Assembly (NCBI GenBank): GCA_030549775.1
Contig: CM060175.1
Location: 32,095,262 to 32,159,261 of the forward strand
DNA: 64,000 bases
Source of the DNA: Tamarix chinensis
Taxonomy: Eukaryota > Streptophyta > Magnoliopsida > Caryophyllales > Tamaricaceae
Direction: 5' to 3'
How positions within the stretch are numbered: the stretch's first letter is position 1; every line of letters starts with the position of its first letter. The position numbers were made by a program, and so were the translations under genes. The notes below the pieces were generated by a model. It was given only the letters and a program-made list of their open reading frames with translations. It did not search any database and was not told the DNA's origin. Below are positions 12,060 to 24,739 of the stretch, in pieces.

Positions 12060-14272
12060 AACGTATTCCAAAAACCCCTTGGTTGACTCAAATGATTAAT
12101 GTATTTTCCATGATTGATTCAAAGGCATAGAATAAATATAAAGTGGATAAGTGAATCATGAAAACCATAAGGCCTTTCTCTAGAGGTAAGATTCCTATAT
12201 TTTCCCAAAATCCTAATTTTTCACTTTTATCATAACTCATCTTCTGTTACTCTTTTAGTCACCAAAATTATTACCTTATCCTCAAATACTATCATTATCA
12301 ACATATTCAAATTTCAAGGCCTAACTCTAAGGTATTGAATATGCAATAATAACCATATCCTAAAAGTTACTATTCCAAGGACTTATAAACCCTAAGTTCA
12401 TAGATCAATCATTAGTTTCCATGTAGGGATTAAACACTTATCATATTTAATATACATTCCCAAAATACTAATATTCACAACATAGTTGAATTTAATGGTC
12501 TAAATCTACCATTTTACACATATCATAATAGCCTTCTTATTTTAAGGTCATTATTCCCAAACCACCCATTTTCTTACTGTATCAATATGATGTCATTCAT
12601 AGTTACTCAAAACACTTAATATAAATTCCTTATCACTTTTTGGATGATATAACACCTTAAAATACCATGATTCCCATAATTATCCTACGTTCATCAAAAT
12701 GCCCATATCAATAACAAAAAAAAACTTATTTCATGCAAATCTTATGTGCTTAATAACATCATATCTAAATCTAAAATTTTATCCATAAACCACATCATAC
12801 TTATTTCGCATTCATAATACCATTAATAAACCCATGATACATCCAAATTTCACACTGAGGATTTTTTTCCACACAAAATAACAATACTGCATGATCTTTA
12901 CTTACTCACTTTCTATCATGTTATATCAACCACTTATCATACCATCAACAATCATATATTAATTCAAATAATCAAACTATCACAATTTAACACAAAATCA
13001 TGTTTAGAATTTAGCAAATCAAAACCCTTGCCTATAACAACTATCCTTACAAAAATGGTTCCGATCTCTAAGAATGCAAATCCTAATCTGTCTCTTTCGA
13101 GACCGTGAGGAAACCACCTATGAAAATCATTATAGAATATCATTAGGATTAAATAAATAAAATAAGGAAATGCTTAAGGAGATAGAAAGTATAAAGAAGG
13201 AACAAAACTGAGCCAAGAAGGGTAGTGTTTGCAATTAACTTCCGTAACCAAGCAAAGGGGGAATGGTGGGATGCCATGGGAAATGGAGGGTGAGCAACAG
13301 CACAACCAGTTATTGTTAGGGGAGGTGCAACAGTATTGGAGGCTAAACAAAGGGATAATTTTGGGTGGTGGAAGTTGAATGGTGGTGGTTCAATGACGTT
13401 GGAGGTGTTGAAGGGTAGATTGAGGGCTTCCACTATGGCTGGAAATGGATGGAAGGAAGGTTTTAGTATATGATTCCAAAGGGTTTGCTTTAGTCAAGGC
13501 TTCCAAAGGGTGGTGTTAGGCTATATTGAGAGTTGTTGCAGCAAGTAGAAGGGAAAGGGGAGAAGGTTTTTGTAGTGGAGGTAACTAAAGTTGTGGGTTT
13601 AGCTTTGGCCATTTTGGCCAATAGTAGGGGTGATGTTTGGAAAGGATGACCAATTGGCTGTCTTAGTTTATCTTTTTGATGGTGGATTTTTGGGTTTTTT
13701 TTTTGTGACTATAAGGAGATAGTGAAGTGGGGAAAATGGTGGTGCATTATTTTATAAAAACAAAAGGGAGAGAAGAGAGGTGATAGGAGCATTTAATTTT
13801 TTTCAAGTATACCTATATATAATTCTATAAAAGGTGGAGAAACAAGCGAGAGGTGAGATGAAAATTCAACCCAATTGTTATGTGTAGGATGTGGGAGTTG
13901 ATGGAAGTAAGGAATGGCTTGGTAGGTGGGATGGAGTTATGAGCATGTAAGCATTATCTATGGACAATATTTCATGTAGAGAGAAAGGAAAAAAGGAGAA
14001 GAAGGGGGAGGATCTGCCATGAGGGATATAAGAGAAAAAGGAAAAGAGGGAAAAGAGTAGGGTTAATACTTTTTAGTTTTTTATTATAATAAGATCAATA
14101 TAATTTAGGTTAGCATAATAGGATAGATTAATTATCAATAAATCGAGATTAGGTTAAATTATAAGGTTGGAGAATTATGATAAAGTAGAAATATTTATAT
14201 CTAAAGATTAGGATTAGGTTATGATATTAATTACTCATGATTAGGTTTAAATAAAAATTTGGGGTATTACAT
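12060..14272 (-). mobile_element. Minus-strand LTR remnant (3' LTR) of a chromodomain Ty3/gypsy element
   Basis: The right edge is GGGGTATTACA at 14262-14272, the reverse complement of a TGTAATACCCC LTR start. It is followed by a polypurine tract and a chromodomain remnant on the same strand. The purine-rich block at about 13200-14060 corresponds to the pyrimidine-skewed block of the other LTRs. The left edge was not found. The fragment appears to meet the plus-strand LTR near 12000-12060. Confidence 0.55.
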
Positions 14273-14274
14273 CA

Positions 14275-14295
14275 CTACCCCCTTAAAAGAGACTT
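14275..14295 (-). promoter_or_regulatory. Polypurine tract of minus-strand element
   Basis: The reverse complement reads TTTTAAGGGGGTAGTGA directly before the LTR start TGTAATACCCC, the usual arrangement at the 3' LTR. Confidence 0.65.
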
Positions 14296-14411
14296 TATTT
14301 CCATAGTCAAGAAGTAAAGGCTTGAGAAGAAGATAAAATGGATGTAGGGAAGGTGGTCTTGTTGGTTAACTCTACCAAAGTCACTACTATACTACTAGGA
14401 AGTAACCTCTT

Positions 14412-14535
14412 AAAAGAGAGAGAATCCAAAACCTAATGCACTAAAGTTGAAAAGCTCAAGGTGAAACTTGTGCATGTCCTTCTTGGTATCCCTGGTTGCT
14501 TCCTTTCCTTCATACCGACTCCAAATAACCTTTAT
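14412..14535 (-). pseudogene. Chromodomain C-terminal remnant of Ty3/gypsy integrase
   Basis: The minus-strand translation gives VIWSRYEGKEATRDTKKDM, then HKFHLELFN, and a stop after about 40 codons. In chromoviruses the integrase ends in a chromodomain with V-x-W...EEATWE...M...YPxLF. Here the Trp after EAT reads as Arg. This is the last part of pol just before the polypurine tract, which fits a Tekay/Del-like chromovirus. The rest of pol is absent, being cut off near 14580 by plus-strand LTR sequence. Too short to name the lineage firmly. Confidence 0.6.
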
Positions 14536-14579
14536 AAGAGGAACTAAACTCATCCGATATGAATAAGTGTACCACTATA

Positions 14580-15594
14580 TCCTTATGTTTGAGTGTCAGG
14601 GTAATGTGTTATGTTTTGGTGCTAGTATAAACAGGTGTGCCTCATGGTCCCCAGATTGATTGTATTCCCCTTTAGTAACTAAAAATGAAAGTAATTATTT
14701 TGTAAGAAAATAAAAGGAATTGATTTGGATGTATTGATTCGGTAGTCGCCTTACTGCACTACCTTGGTATTTAGACTTGGTTTGGATGTATTGATTCGGT
14801 AGTTGCATTAGTACACAACCTTAGTATTTGGAATTGGTATGGATTATTATTTACCTTAATACACTACCTTGGTATTCGGAATTGATCTAGATGTGTTGAT
14901 TCAGTACTTGCCTAAGTGCCTACCTTGGTGTTTTGACTTTATTTGATTAATCGGATATATCTATTGAACCTTATGATGATGTGAAGTAAATTGGCTTGTT
15001 TTATTGTCGAATTTGAGACTTGATGTTATTTATTTCATATGGTTATGGTACATGATTTGTATTCGAGTATGATTTTTGAATTTTTGTGTGAATATGTGTA
15101 ATGTGGGTATACTACCTCTTGCGAGGTATCATGATTTATTCAGTACGAGGAAGTTATACTGATACTACTTTTGCAGATAATTACATAAAGGGTATGAAGT
15201 GGCTCTAGGCATAATATAGTGACAAGGAAGAGAACCCATGAGAGGAGATCCCATTTTTAGAATAGTCTTTTTGTGTTTAAGAGTTAAGGTAAATTGGTAT
15301 TATACCTTTAGATACCTATTTTTGATGTAATTAGGTTTCCGTTAAACTTTTATGTCCCTTGGTGTCTTTGAGGTCCATTTGTGTAAGGAGCATATTATGC
15401 AATACTTTTATATATGTAATGTCTCATCTTTTTATTGTTTTACTTTGGTTATTATATGTTTTAAGACTTAGTACTTAGCAAGAGAAAGGTGAATGAACCA
15501 GACTTGTGTTAAGTGTAACGGTAATATCTAGTAACTTGATAATTAATGCTTTTGCAAAATGAAATTTTTAATTTGTAAAGTTAGGGGTATTAAA
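14580..15594 (+). mobile_element. Plus-strand LTR 3' portion of the same superfamily
   Basis: It holds TACTGATACTAC at 15157-15168, then a stretch like the LTR 3' part at 44400-44569 (AAGACTTAGTACTTAGCA, GTGTTAAGTGTAACGGTAATA), and ends at AGGGGTATTA about 15594. At 14722-14935 there are about four copies of a ~57-bp unit with GGATGTATTGATTCGGTAG. No coding sequence. Confidence 0.55.
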
Positions 15595-17569
15595 AAATGT
15601 ACCAAATTTTTCTCTAGTATCGCATGAGTTTGCCCTTATAATATATAGCATCGTTCTCCATCACCACTATTACTTCAAGATCCAAAATTAACAATTTATT
15701 TACAAATTCAATTATCTATGTTTTAATCCATTCAATTTCTCTTTTTAAAAAATACTATAAAAATTAGAGAGAAGAGTGAGGAGGAGGAGAAGGAGAAGGA
15801 GAAACGAAGTGATCAATCAAGAGAAACCAGACTTAGAATGTCGTAAGAGATAGAGAATCACAAAAAGAAAAAAAAAAAGTACGATGAGGGGAAATAAAGT
15901 GATCAATTAAGAAAAACCAAACATAGAGAGTCATAAGAGATAGAGAAACACAAAAATAAAAACAAAAAGAGAGATAAGGAGGAAATGGAAAAAATTAGAG
16001 TGTTTTTTGATTTCATTATTCTAGAGTTTTTTTTTATTTATTTAGGTGTCTACATTCAAAATGAGATGTATAAAATTTTGATGTCATAGTAGTGTGGACA
16101 ACAATAGGTGGTGTTTCAACGGTTATTGGGCAGCATTAGTGGTGGTTGGGTAGAGTGTTGGGAGGTTCAATAGGGGTGATGTTGAAAATTTATAATTATC
16201 TTAAAATAGTGATAAAATATAAAAGTTGAGAGGGTGAGGAAAATAGAGCTAATGGGGTTTGTTAAGAGGAAGGACGTATCCATTATTTAACTTTTTGAAA
16301 ATTTTGAAAGTAATTAGCATTTAATGGCTATTGTGTATGAAATGATATTCTATTGTATAACCCTTAGAACTTAGAGTTATCTTACATGTTTTTCATAACT
16401 TAGAGCTATATCTTATAGTTTTTTTTTTCTAAATCGGAGGATAAATCATGTATTTTCCCAACAATAAGCGCTATATTCATTAAAAAAACAATGAATTGCT
16501 AAATCATAACAATTATTTGTGTGAAATTTCTACTTAACTATGTAGCGGTGTATATGCATGAATGAGTGTGTTTGTTATTTCTTGGTTTGATGTACATCCT
16601 TTATTATTTTGATAATTTTGTTAAACATGTAATCTTATTGATCCACGTTAGGTTTAGCTCACTTCCTAATTTTATTATGTTTTAACATCCGCTAATGTCG
16701 TCCATCGGTGCTTTAAGCTAACTAATGGGTTTAAGAATTGTTGTACAATCATCTTATCATTGGGGGTTAATTTATGGATTAGCATATATTTGTTTTCATG
16801 TGGGTCATGATTTATCCCAAATATTAAGGTTAGGTGACTGATGACCGTAGAAGATGTAACATATTATCTTTTATTTAATTAAAGTAAAATAACAATTCAA
16901 GTATGTGTCCCTCCTTGTTTTAGGTTGCGGGGCATACTCTTGGAAAAAGATGGGAGCAAATTTTAGTTGCTTTTGCTAGGATTGCGCTAATGGTTCCAAA
17001 TGTTTGAAACGAAATAGAAAGGTTGGTAAAAATGATAGCAGAAAGTAGAGAGGAGAGATAAGAAGATAACAAAATTTATGACTAAGGGAGGGGGTCAATA
17101 TATATATATATATATTATTTTATTTTCCATGAACAAAACGGTACCCAAGAGTTGAAGTCAATTTTAGAAAACGATGAAGTCCTTTGTGTCACGGAACAAC
17201 GAATAGGCTAACCATTTGTGATCGACTCATCGATCATTTATGGTGTTTTTTTTTTGTCAAAACTAATCTTAATCGCTTACTTGATATTTAAATTTATCGT
17301 TTGTTTTTTCCAGGAAAAGAATTGGTGATTGAGGAAAAAAAAAGGTATATAACAAATAGGATGTATAAATGAAAATTGTGCCCTCAAGACAGTTGTTTGT
17401 TCGGAAAAAAAATGTTGTTATTAACTATTATATTTTTTAACCTAAGAAAAACTATATTTAAACTGCAACTTACTTCCAAAACACGTTGTTCAATCCCACT
17501 TGAATAAAATTATTAATATCTTTTCTCAACCTCCCTTCATGTTTATGTTCATGCGTTTGGGGGCGTGGC
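15595..17569. other. No gene seen; AT-rich intergenic DNA
   Basis: I find no supportable gene or clear element. The stretch holds a 90-bp direct duplication at 15801-15980 (GTGATCAATCAAGA and GTGATCAATTAAGA, with AAGAGATAGAGAA after each) and a short (TA)n at about 17098-17116. Confidence 0.4.
15801..15980. repeat. 90-bp direct duplication
   Basis: The words GAAACGAAGTGATCAAT at 15801 and GAAATAAAGTGATCAAT at 15891 start two diverged copies in a purine-rich stretch. Confidence 0.7.
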
Positions 17570-17935
17570 ATGGTTGATCGTTTTGCGTCTGTCAATCATT
17601 TTGGGTACCCAATAATTAATGAACTCTCACCAACTCTTATCCATAAATTACATCGGTGGCAGAAAGCCAGAAACTTCCTGTTCACCAACCGCTATCCTAT
17701 GCTGCTCGAAGATGGCCTCTGCCACGTTGGATCCACCAACCTTTGGACATTCCACCAAACGCGGTTCATGAACGTTCCAAATTGGCAAGTTCCACCCCTA
17801 TTGCTGGGTCCCATAATAATAAAGACCACCAGCTTCTCAAAAACTAGCGTCCTTAGTCCTTACTCCTCACCAACCGCTAATTTAACACCGCTTGCTGCAT
17901 TTCGATGCGACGTGCTTCAAATTCGAATAGATCTT
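17570..17935. promoter_or_regulatory. Promoter-like unique island with three ACCAACC (AC-type) boxes
   Basis: This stretch is less AT-rich than its surroundings and matches no transposon part I can see. ACCAACC occurs at 17684-17690, 17735-17741 and 17869-17875. AC elements of this form bind R2R3-MYB factors in phenylpropanoid and lignin gene promoters. The island is cut on the right by LTR sequence starting at about 17936. It contains a 123-codon open frame (17570-17941) that I do not recognise and do not call a gene. Whether it is a displaced promoter is inference. Confidence 0.35.
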
Positions 17936-18033
17936 AGCTGAAAAAAAAAAAAGTAGTAGAATAACACCATTACATCTACACTAAATATCTGAAAGTCTAA
18001 TATTAGTACGGTATGTGTAGTTAATAAACATAA

Positions 18034-19035
18034 TGATGCATAAATATTATAAGATTTTAAATATTGACTTATGAATTACCATAAAAGAAAGCAAGCATTA
18101 AATTATAAGAAAATTATTTACCCTACAATATGAATATCATTGGAAATCTTATTAAACGAGGAGTCCAATACATCTTCCAAATATCAAATTTCACAAAGTT
18201 ACGATCACTTTACCATAATTATGTTAAAATGAATTTTTACGGTTGAATGGATAAAGTGTTATAATTAGCATTATGGACACCATTATCTTCTCATATATTA
18301 TTAGTTAGGTTGTTATTCACTTATTTGATCATTATGTTAGAATATTAGCTAATTAATTTATTTCCTTAATCATTAAGAAATTAGATAATGTTTATCTTTT
18401 ATCGTATGATGTATTTTATCTTTTTAAGATTTTTTAGGATTTAACTATTACTATCATATGATTAATTGGGGACTCTTCATGTAAATAGTATTATAAATAG
18501 TAATTTCATTAATAGTGTTTATCTGATTTAAATTTAATTTATCCTATTATTGAGAAGGTTAAATGAGAAAGTGAATATTATCATATAAATATCCCACGTA
18601 AACTCATTATTTGAGGAGAGTTGAATTAAGTTGTTCGATATTGAGTTTTCTCTTATTGAAATCCTGTGTAAGTTTATTTCTTCATTGAGTTTTCTCTCAG
18701 TGAAACCTCGTGTAAGTTTTTTTGTTCTATTTTGACATTATCTTCATGAGTCATAAACTACACATTTCTCTAAATTATCTTATCACCATAAGTGATAATT
18801 TAGAAGCCTTCTATACCTTTCCTGTGTGGGTTTGTATATAGTTATCTAGTAAAGTTTACTATGTATTTCTTTATTAGAGATCCTTTGTAATTATCTGTAT
18901 GATACTTTCTAAACTAGTTTTAAGAATTACTTTATATGATACTTCATCCAAATCCTTAGTTTAAAGTTCATCAATCATTTATCAATATAAAATTACATAA
19001 AATATGATATTTTTAAAGTAATTCATTCCATTACA
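18034..19035 (+). repeat. 5' LTR of tiny-internal element
   Basis: Starts TGATGCATAAATATT and ends CCATTACA, eight bases before the primer binding site. Confidence 0.7.
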
Positions 19036-19042
19036 TATAAAA

Positions 19043-19051
19043 TTGGTATCA
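19043..19051 (+). promoter_or_regulatory. Primer binding site, initiator-Met tRNA type
   Basis: TTGGTATCA followed by TAAC matches the first eight bases of TGGTATCAGAGC, the complement of the 3' end of plant initiator-Met tRNA, directly after the 5' LTR. Confidence 0.65.
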
Positions 19052-19180
19052 TAACTCAATTTTGAAGATCTTTTTAGAACTTTAATGGTCCAAGAGGTCA
19101 ATTGATTCAAGATTCAAACATTAATTCAAGGCTTAACAAGATTTATTCAAGAGTAAATTTGAGGAAAAACTTTTCTCAAC

Positions 19181-19190
19181 AAAGGGAGAA
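19181..19190 (+). promoter_or_regulatory. Polypurine tract of tiny-internal element
   Basis: AAAGGGAGAA abuts the TGATGCAG start of the second LTR. Confidence 0.7.
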
Positions 19191-20152
19191 TGATGCAGAA
19201 ACATTCCAAGATTTTGAAGATTGATTTATGAATTATGATAGAATAAAGTTGGGTAATATTTTAAGATAATTATTTACCCTAAAATATAGATATCATTGGA
19301 AATATTATTAAATTAGGAGTTCAACACATCTTTCGAATCTCCAATCTATTTTTTTATTTACACAAAGTTATGATTATTTTACAATATATGTGTTAATATG
19401 AATTTGTACACACATATGGATAAAGTGTGATAATTAGCATTATGGATCGCATTATCTTTTCATATTTATTAATTAGGTTTTTATTCACTTATTTGGTAAT
19501 TATATTATAATATTATTTAGTTAAATTATTTCCTTAACCATTGAGAAATTAGATAAGGTTTATCTTTTATCTTATAATATACTCTATCTCTTTAAGATTT
19601 TGTTAGGATTTAATTATTATAAACATAGGACTAAGTGGGTACTATTTATGTGAATAGTGTTATGAATAGTGATTTCATTAATAGCGTTTATCTTATTTAG
19701 ATTTAATTTATCTTATTATTAAGAAGATGAATATTATCCTATAAATATTCCATGTAAACTCATTATTTGAGGAGAGTTGAATTAAGTTATTAAATTGAGT
19801 TTTCTCTATGTGAAACCATGTGTGAGATTCATTGGTTTATGTTTTACGTTATCTATGTATGTCATAAACTAGATATTCCTGTAAATTATCTTATATGTGT
19901 AAGTGATAATTTAGAAATTCTCTATATCTTTCTTTTGTGAGATTGTATAGAGTTATTTAATGAAATTTATTGTACGTTTCTTCATTAGAGATTATTTGAG
20001 AGTTATCAATATGAGAATTTCAAAGCAAGCTTGAAGAATTAATTTGTGTGATCCTTCATCTATATCCTTACTTTAAATTTCTTCAATCATTTATCATTGT
20101 AAATTTACATCAAATAGGGTATTTTCAAAGCCATTTAATTTGTTGCCAATCA
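19191..20152 (+). repeat. 3' LTR of tiny-internal element
   Basis: Starts TGATGCAGAAAC and ends GCCAATCA. Its right half is also present at 28091-28582 in the duplicated block. Confidence 0.7.
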
Positions 20153-23100
20153 CGTAACCTACTAAAAGTGATAGCACATTCATCTAAAACATATAGATAA
20201 ATGCTTGAATATGGAGGAACGTGAGATTACATGAATCAAGAATTCATTATGCACTTTATACTAGTAACACAATCTATTACTTCATCACTATTTTTTACTA
20301 TTCCCTACTATTTATACCAAAACCATAAAATCACACAAAACACTTAAAATAACATCAATACTAATATATGTTATTGAATGCTCATGGTATTATAGAATCT
20401 ATAAATACTTATGTGGTTCGCTAGTAATTTTGTTCCTTAGTTACGTTATCACAAAATTCCCATATGTATACTTATTTCATATATATCATATATTACAATG
20501 AAGTTATTTACTTATGTCCTATATCAACTAACCTAATGAATTCTATATATATCACACTATAATTCCCATTAAATTACTAGCAAGCTTTCTTTTATACTAA
20601 AATAACACATTTTTTCTTACAACATGAAACACGTATGTCTCTTGTGCCCCATGGGTGATAGGTAATTCACATATAGAAACACTTATTTCATGTCTCTTAT
20701 TGACATCTAGTAACTATAACACAAGAACCATGTTTCCCCCTCATGGACATCATGTTAATTCCACTTTAACTAGTATTTGAAGGAACAACTTACCACAACT
20801 ACTATAATGGAATTTGGGGTAATCCTATATGTAAGTACTAAGGATCCTACTTAATTATCTCCTATTCTATAACGACAATAGGTTATTATCACCTGTGCTT
20901 CAATAAAATCAAGTAATTGTACCAAAGTGTAAATGGAATATGGGTCCTTCTACTATTTTGGTCATCATATCAGTAATTATTGATATCCTATATAGGAATT
21001 TTCAAACATCTAAAGAATAAAGAGGGGTCCAGTAAAAATTTACTACATTAGTACTATATAAATATACATTGAACAACTAAATAGTGATTAATTGCATAGC
21101 CTATGCCACATGGCCTACATGTGTGATTACTGCTATAAGGGTAAACGATCCTACTAACTTTAAATGCAATATTTCATTTTGAAATATACCCATTTATCAT
21201 GTATACTAATGAAATATACACTTATTTATCATGTATAAACATAAAAAAATTTAGAAAAAACTACTACTCACCAAAGTACTATCTATGACTAGTGGAATTT
21301 GGGGAAACATGTCAAAAATATATGTTTATAAATGGAAATTTATTTATTATTGAGATATTATATTGAGGTCCAATTAATATTCTAGAGGGTACTATTCAAT
21401 ATATGAGTACTTTTAATAAAATATTTCAATGTACTTATAAATATCTCCAATTATTATATGAAAACCAAAATAGTTATGAAAAGTTTTTTTTATAGAAAGA
21501 CATTTTTTTCCTTCAAAAACTCAAAATTTACAAAATTTGATTAATATAGTAAGCATATTCAAAAAACTATAAAACTAAATATTGAATATCCCTAATAAAT
21601 AATTAGCATAATAGAATACTAAAATTCATTTAACAATTTTAAATAATAGATAAAATAACTATTATGTCCTAGAAACCCAAAAAATATATATATATATCTT
21701 AATTATTAATATAATAAGATAAAACTCATTACACTTTTCAAACTATTTATTAATTTCCATATGAACATATTCGAACATAAAAAATTTCAAACAAGTTGTG
21801 AGTCCCTTGTAAATTAACAAAAAACCAATTTTCACATTAAATCTTCTTTAAATCATAATTTTAATTATAAAAATACAAATCAAGCCTTTAAATAAATCAA
21901 ATCATACTTAAACAACCTAAAATTAAATTTTTAGAAAAGCAACAATAACATGCATATCTAACTAGAGGCCAAAATCACCCTAAACATACACCAAACACAT
22001 CATAAAAAATATACATAGCTTAATCATATTCAAATCCAAATGTTATCTAGAAAAAATAACAGTATAAACAACCACAAGAACCATGCTTGTAAAATCTAAA
22101 GACATTCACACCACAATAACCATGTCAAACAACCGAAAAACCAAAATCATTAGAAATCAAACATGGTATGATCAGCACTCATAATTACGCTAGCAACCAA
22201 ATTATATCAACTTCAATATATAGTCATTTTTAATATTATTCCAAATCTCCATTATAAGAAAAATAATATTATGCCTCGAGTATAACACCTTCTTTTGTAA
22301 TATATAAAACTGCCTAAACCATGTAATAATTTAGGAAAACTATCAAGAATTAAGGAAATCTACAAAATTTCAATGGAGGGAGAAGAGGAATTGGGGAATA
22401 TAAAAGATGAAAGGGTATGGGAGAAGGAAAGGGTGGGCAAGAATGAAGTAGGAAAATTGTTTGGTAAAGCTTTGATATTTTATTTAGATATTTGTTAAAT
22501 TAAGTAGAAAATTAGAATAAAATATGGAATGAGCACAAGTTGTGAAATTAATGACTATTTTTAGATATTCTATAAACTTAGGAATAAGTTTGAGATATAT
22601 AGGATAGGTTTTGTATAGTGAATGATTAATTTTGCGAGTTAATTATGCCCAAAATAGTAGAATATATCTTAAAATGTCAAAAATTAGTTACAAATATTTT
22701 TTTAACTATTCCCAAAGTTTGGTAAATTTAATATATCTTAATGAATCATTTTATGGACTAAAATTTGAATAATAGAAAAAATTCTGATAAATAGTTCTCT
22801 TTCATCAAAGTCTCCAATTAAAATTTAGTAAAAGAATAGGTAGCTTAGAAAAAGATAAGGAATCAAATTATAATCAAGTTATTTCAATTAGTAATATTTT
22901 CAATGGGCAAAAATGTCTATAAAGTATCAAAAAACTTTAAATCATAAGGAAACACAAGATTGTGTGAATGAAATGTTTCAAAAATACAACAAGGGTCTCT
23001 AAATTTTTAAAGGATTTAATTAATCATTAAAAAAGATAGCCATATTTATAAATAATACAAACCTAAATTAAATTATTTTTTTATAAAAATTGGGTATTAT

Positions 23101-24739
23101 ATCATTATCTTCTTGAAAGAAAATTTATCCCTAAAGTTAAACGAAGGAAGGGACATAAACTAAAATTTAATTCAAAATTATGAGTCAAGATTTCATAATT
23201 TTGGTTAAAACGTCTAACACAATATGAATGAAACAAGATAGGATACTAGAGAAAAATTAACTCTAACCTTGAAGAGAAGGGAAAAGTGAAGAAGTAACGC
23301 ATAATCAAACCCACTTTAGGAGCATCTCATAGGATTTCTGACATCTACACAATGGTATAACAAATGAATTTATCCTCAAACCACTCTCTAAGGTTTCTCT
23401 CATCTCTAAGAGTATGTAGTTATCTGCAAAAACCATATTGCACTCATATCATATCATTGCTTAATCAATAACAAAACCTTAGAATACCATTACATAAGGG
23501 AAACCATAGAAGACAAAAAAGATATAATAGGATAACAAGTTATTTAAAGGAAATATGGTAGGATAGATAATAACACATTACAACAAACACACAAAGGTAA
23601 CCTAAGCTACAATAAAGACACTTCTCACAACTATTCTAGTATTTCAAGACTAAAGCTGTAATACCAATTTATAACACCTTGATTCTTACAACATATGATC
23701 TTTGTTCAGAAATAATTTTGTGGAAGTAAAAAAAAGAATATATTTTAGGGTTTTACCACCACAACCAACATAGAGAAGATATAACCCTTACCCAATTTAA
23801 TTTAGATGCAAGGATAAAAACTAAACTTTTACCTCACAATTATGTAGGGTTCTTACTTAATACCAAAAACTTTAAGGTTACAAAATAAACTCAAGAAAAT
23901 ACAATATAGAGAAATAAAGTGATAGGATAACTCTAATCTCATCCCAACCAAGCTAAAAAGTAGTAGAACAACCATTACACTTGCATGAAATGTCTTAAGA
24001 GTGTAGTATCAATACAATATATCTTTTTAATAAATATAACCATCTAAAAACAATTGTATGATCAGATAAAATATATAGGTAGATGATTGAATATAGAGGA
24101 ATATGTGATTACATAAAATCAGAACTCATTATGCACTTTGCACTATTAATACTATTCATTATTATTCATTGCTATTTCTTACGATTAATTACTATTCCTT
24201 TCTATTCATAGCAAAACTTTAATATCACATGGAACACGTAAAATGACATAAACATTGATATTATGACACTACATAATGATATAATAATATAATATGCATA
24301 TACATACGAGATCTACAAGTTATTATTCTAATATCCTATAATTTTGCTAAACCTAATCTTATATAATTAATTCCTTAATATAATTCTAATCTCTAAAAAA
24401 TTTTATTCTTACCTTACCCAAATTTGTTAATCCAAAAATCTTAACCTAATCCAAATCTTTGTTATGGATAAATTATATTTCTTAACTAGACCATAATCCT
24501 GGTAGATTTATATCATCAATCTTACTTATTTTAGCTAATCAAAATTTATTATAATCCTAACCTTAATCTTTTTCCCTTTTCTTTTCTTACTTGTTTTCAT
24601 TTTTTTGCCTGGCATCATTTTACTTGCTTGTGCTTTCCTTCTCTTCTACAACCATCAACTCTCAACCATCATCTCCTATCTCTTTTATTGAATTTTTCTC
24701 CTCTCCCTTGTTCCCCAACCACTCCCTCATGCCCTTATT
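19661..24739. repeat. Large direct repeat, copy A
   Basis: Matches 28091-32774 in the same orientation over its whole length, with scattered substitutions, by eye about 93-95% identical in the stretches compared. Copy A contains about 435 bp (around 21640-22090) that copy B lacks. Copy A runs from inside the 3' LTR of the small element, through LTR sequence, into the 5' LTR at 23670. Confidence 0.85.
23655..23669 (-). promoter_or_regulatory. Primer binding site of minus-strand element, degenerate
   Basis: The reverse complement reads AATTGGTATTACAGC after the LTR end GGTGTTATA. The second copy of this place (31693-31705) reads AATTGGTATCAAAG after GGTGTTACA, closer to the initiator-Met consensus TGGTATCAGAGC. 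Confidence 0.6.

Larger units (their letters stand above)
18034..20152 (+). mobile_element. Non-autonomous LTR element with 155-bp internal region
   Basis: Two direct repeats, 18034-19035 (about 1002 bp) and 19191-20152 (about 962 bp), both start TGATGCA and share long stretches such as ATTAGCATTATGGA and CTCATTATTTGAGGAGAG. They end TTACA and ATCA. Between them are only 155 bp: a primer binding site TTGGTATCATAAC at 19043, and a purine tract AAAGGGAGAA touching the second LTR. The target site duplication is CATAA (18029-18033) and CGTAA (20153-20157), one mismatch. No gag or pol is present. It resembles TRIM elements in plan, but its LTRs are several times longer than usual for TRIMs. It could instead be a deletion derivative. 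Confidence 0.75.

Noticed and set aside
17570..17941. 123-codon open frame in the unique island
   Set aside because: No recognised motif, and an overlapping frame is also open. It ends exactly where transposon DNA begins. Kept as a promoter-like island rather than a gene.
22281..22300. TATAACACCTTC as another LTR left edge
   Set aside because: No matching right edge or target duplication could be found, so I left it inside the larger LTR. It recurs at 30262 only because of the duplication.
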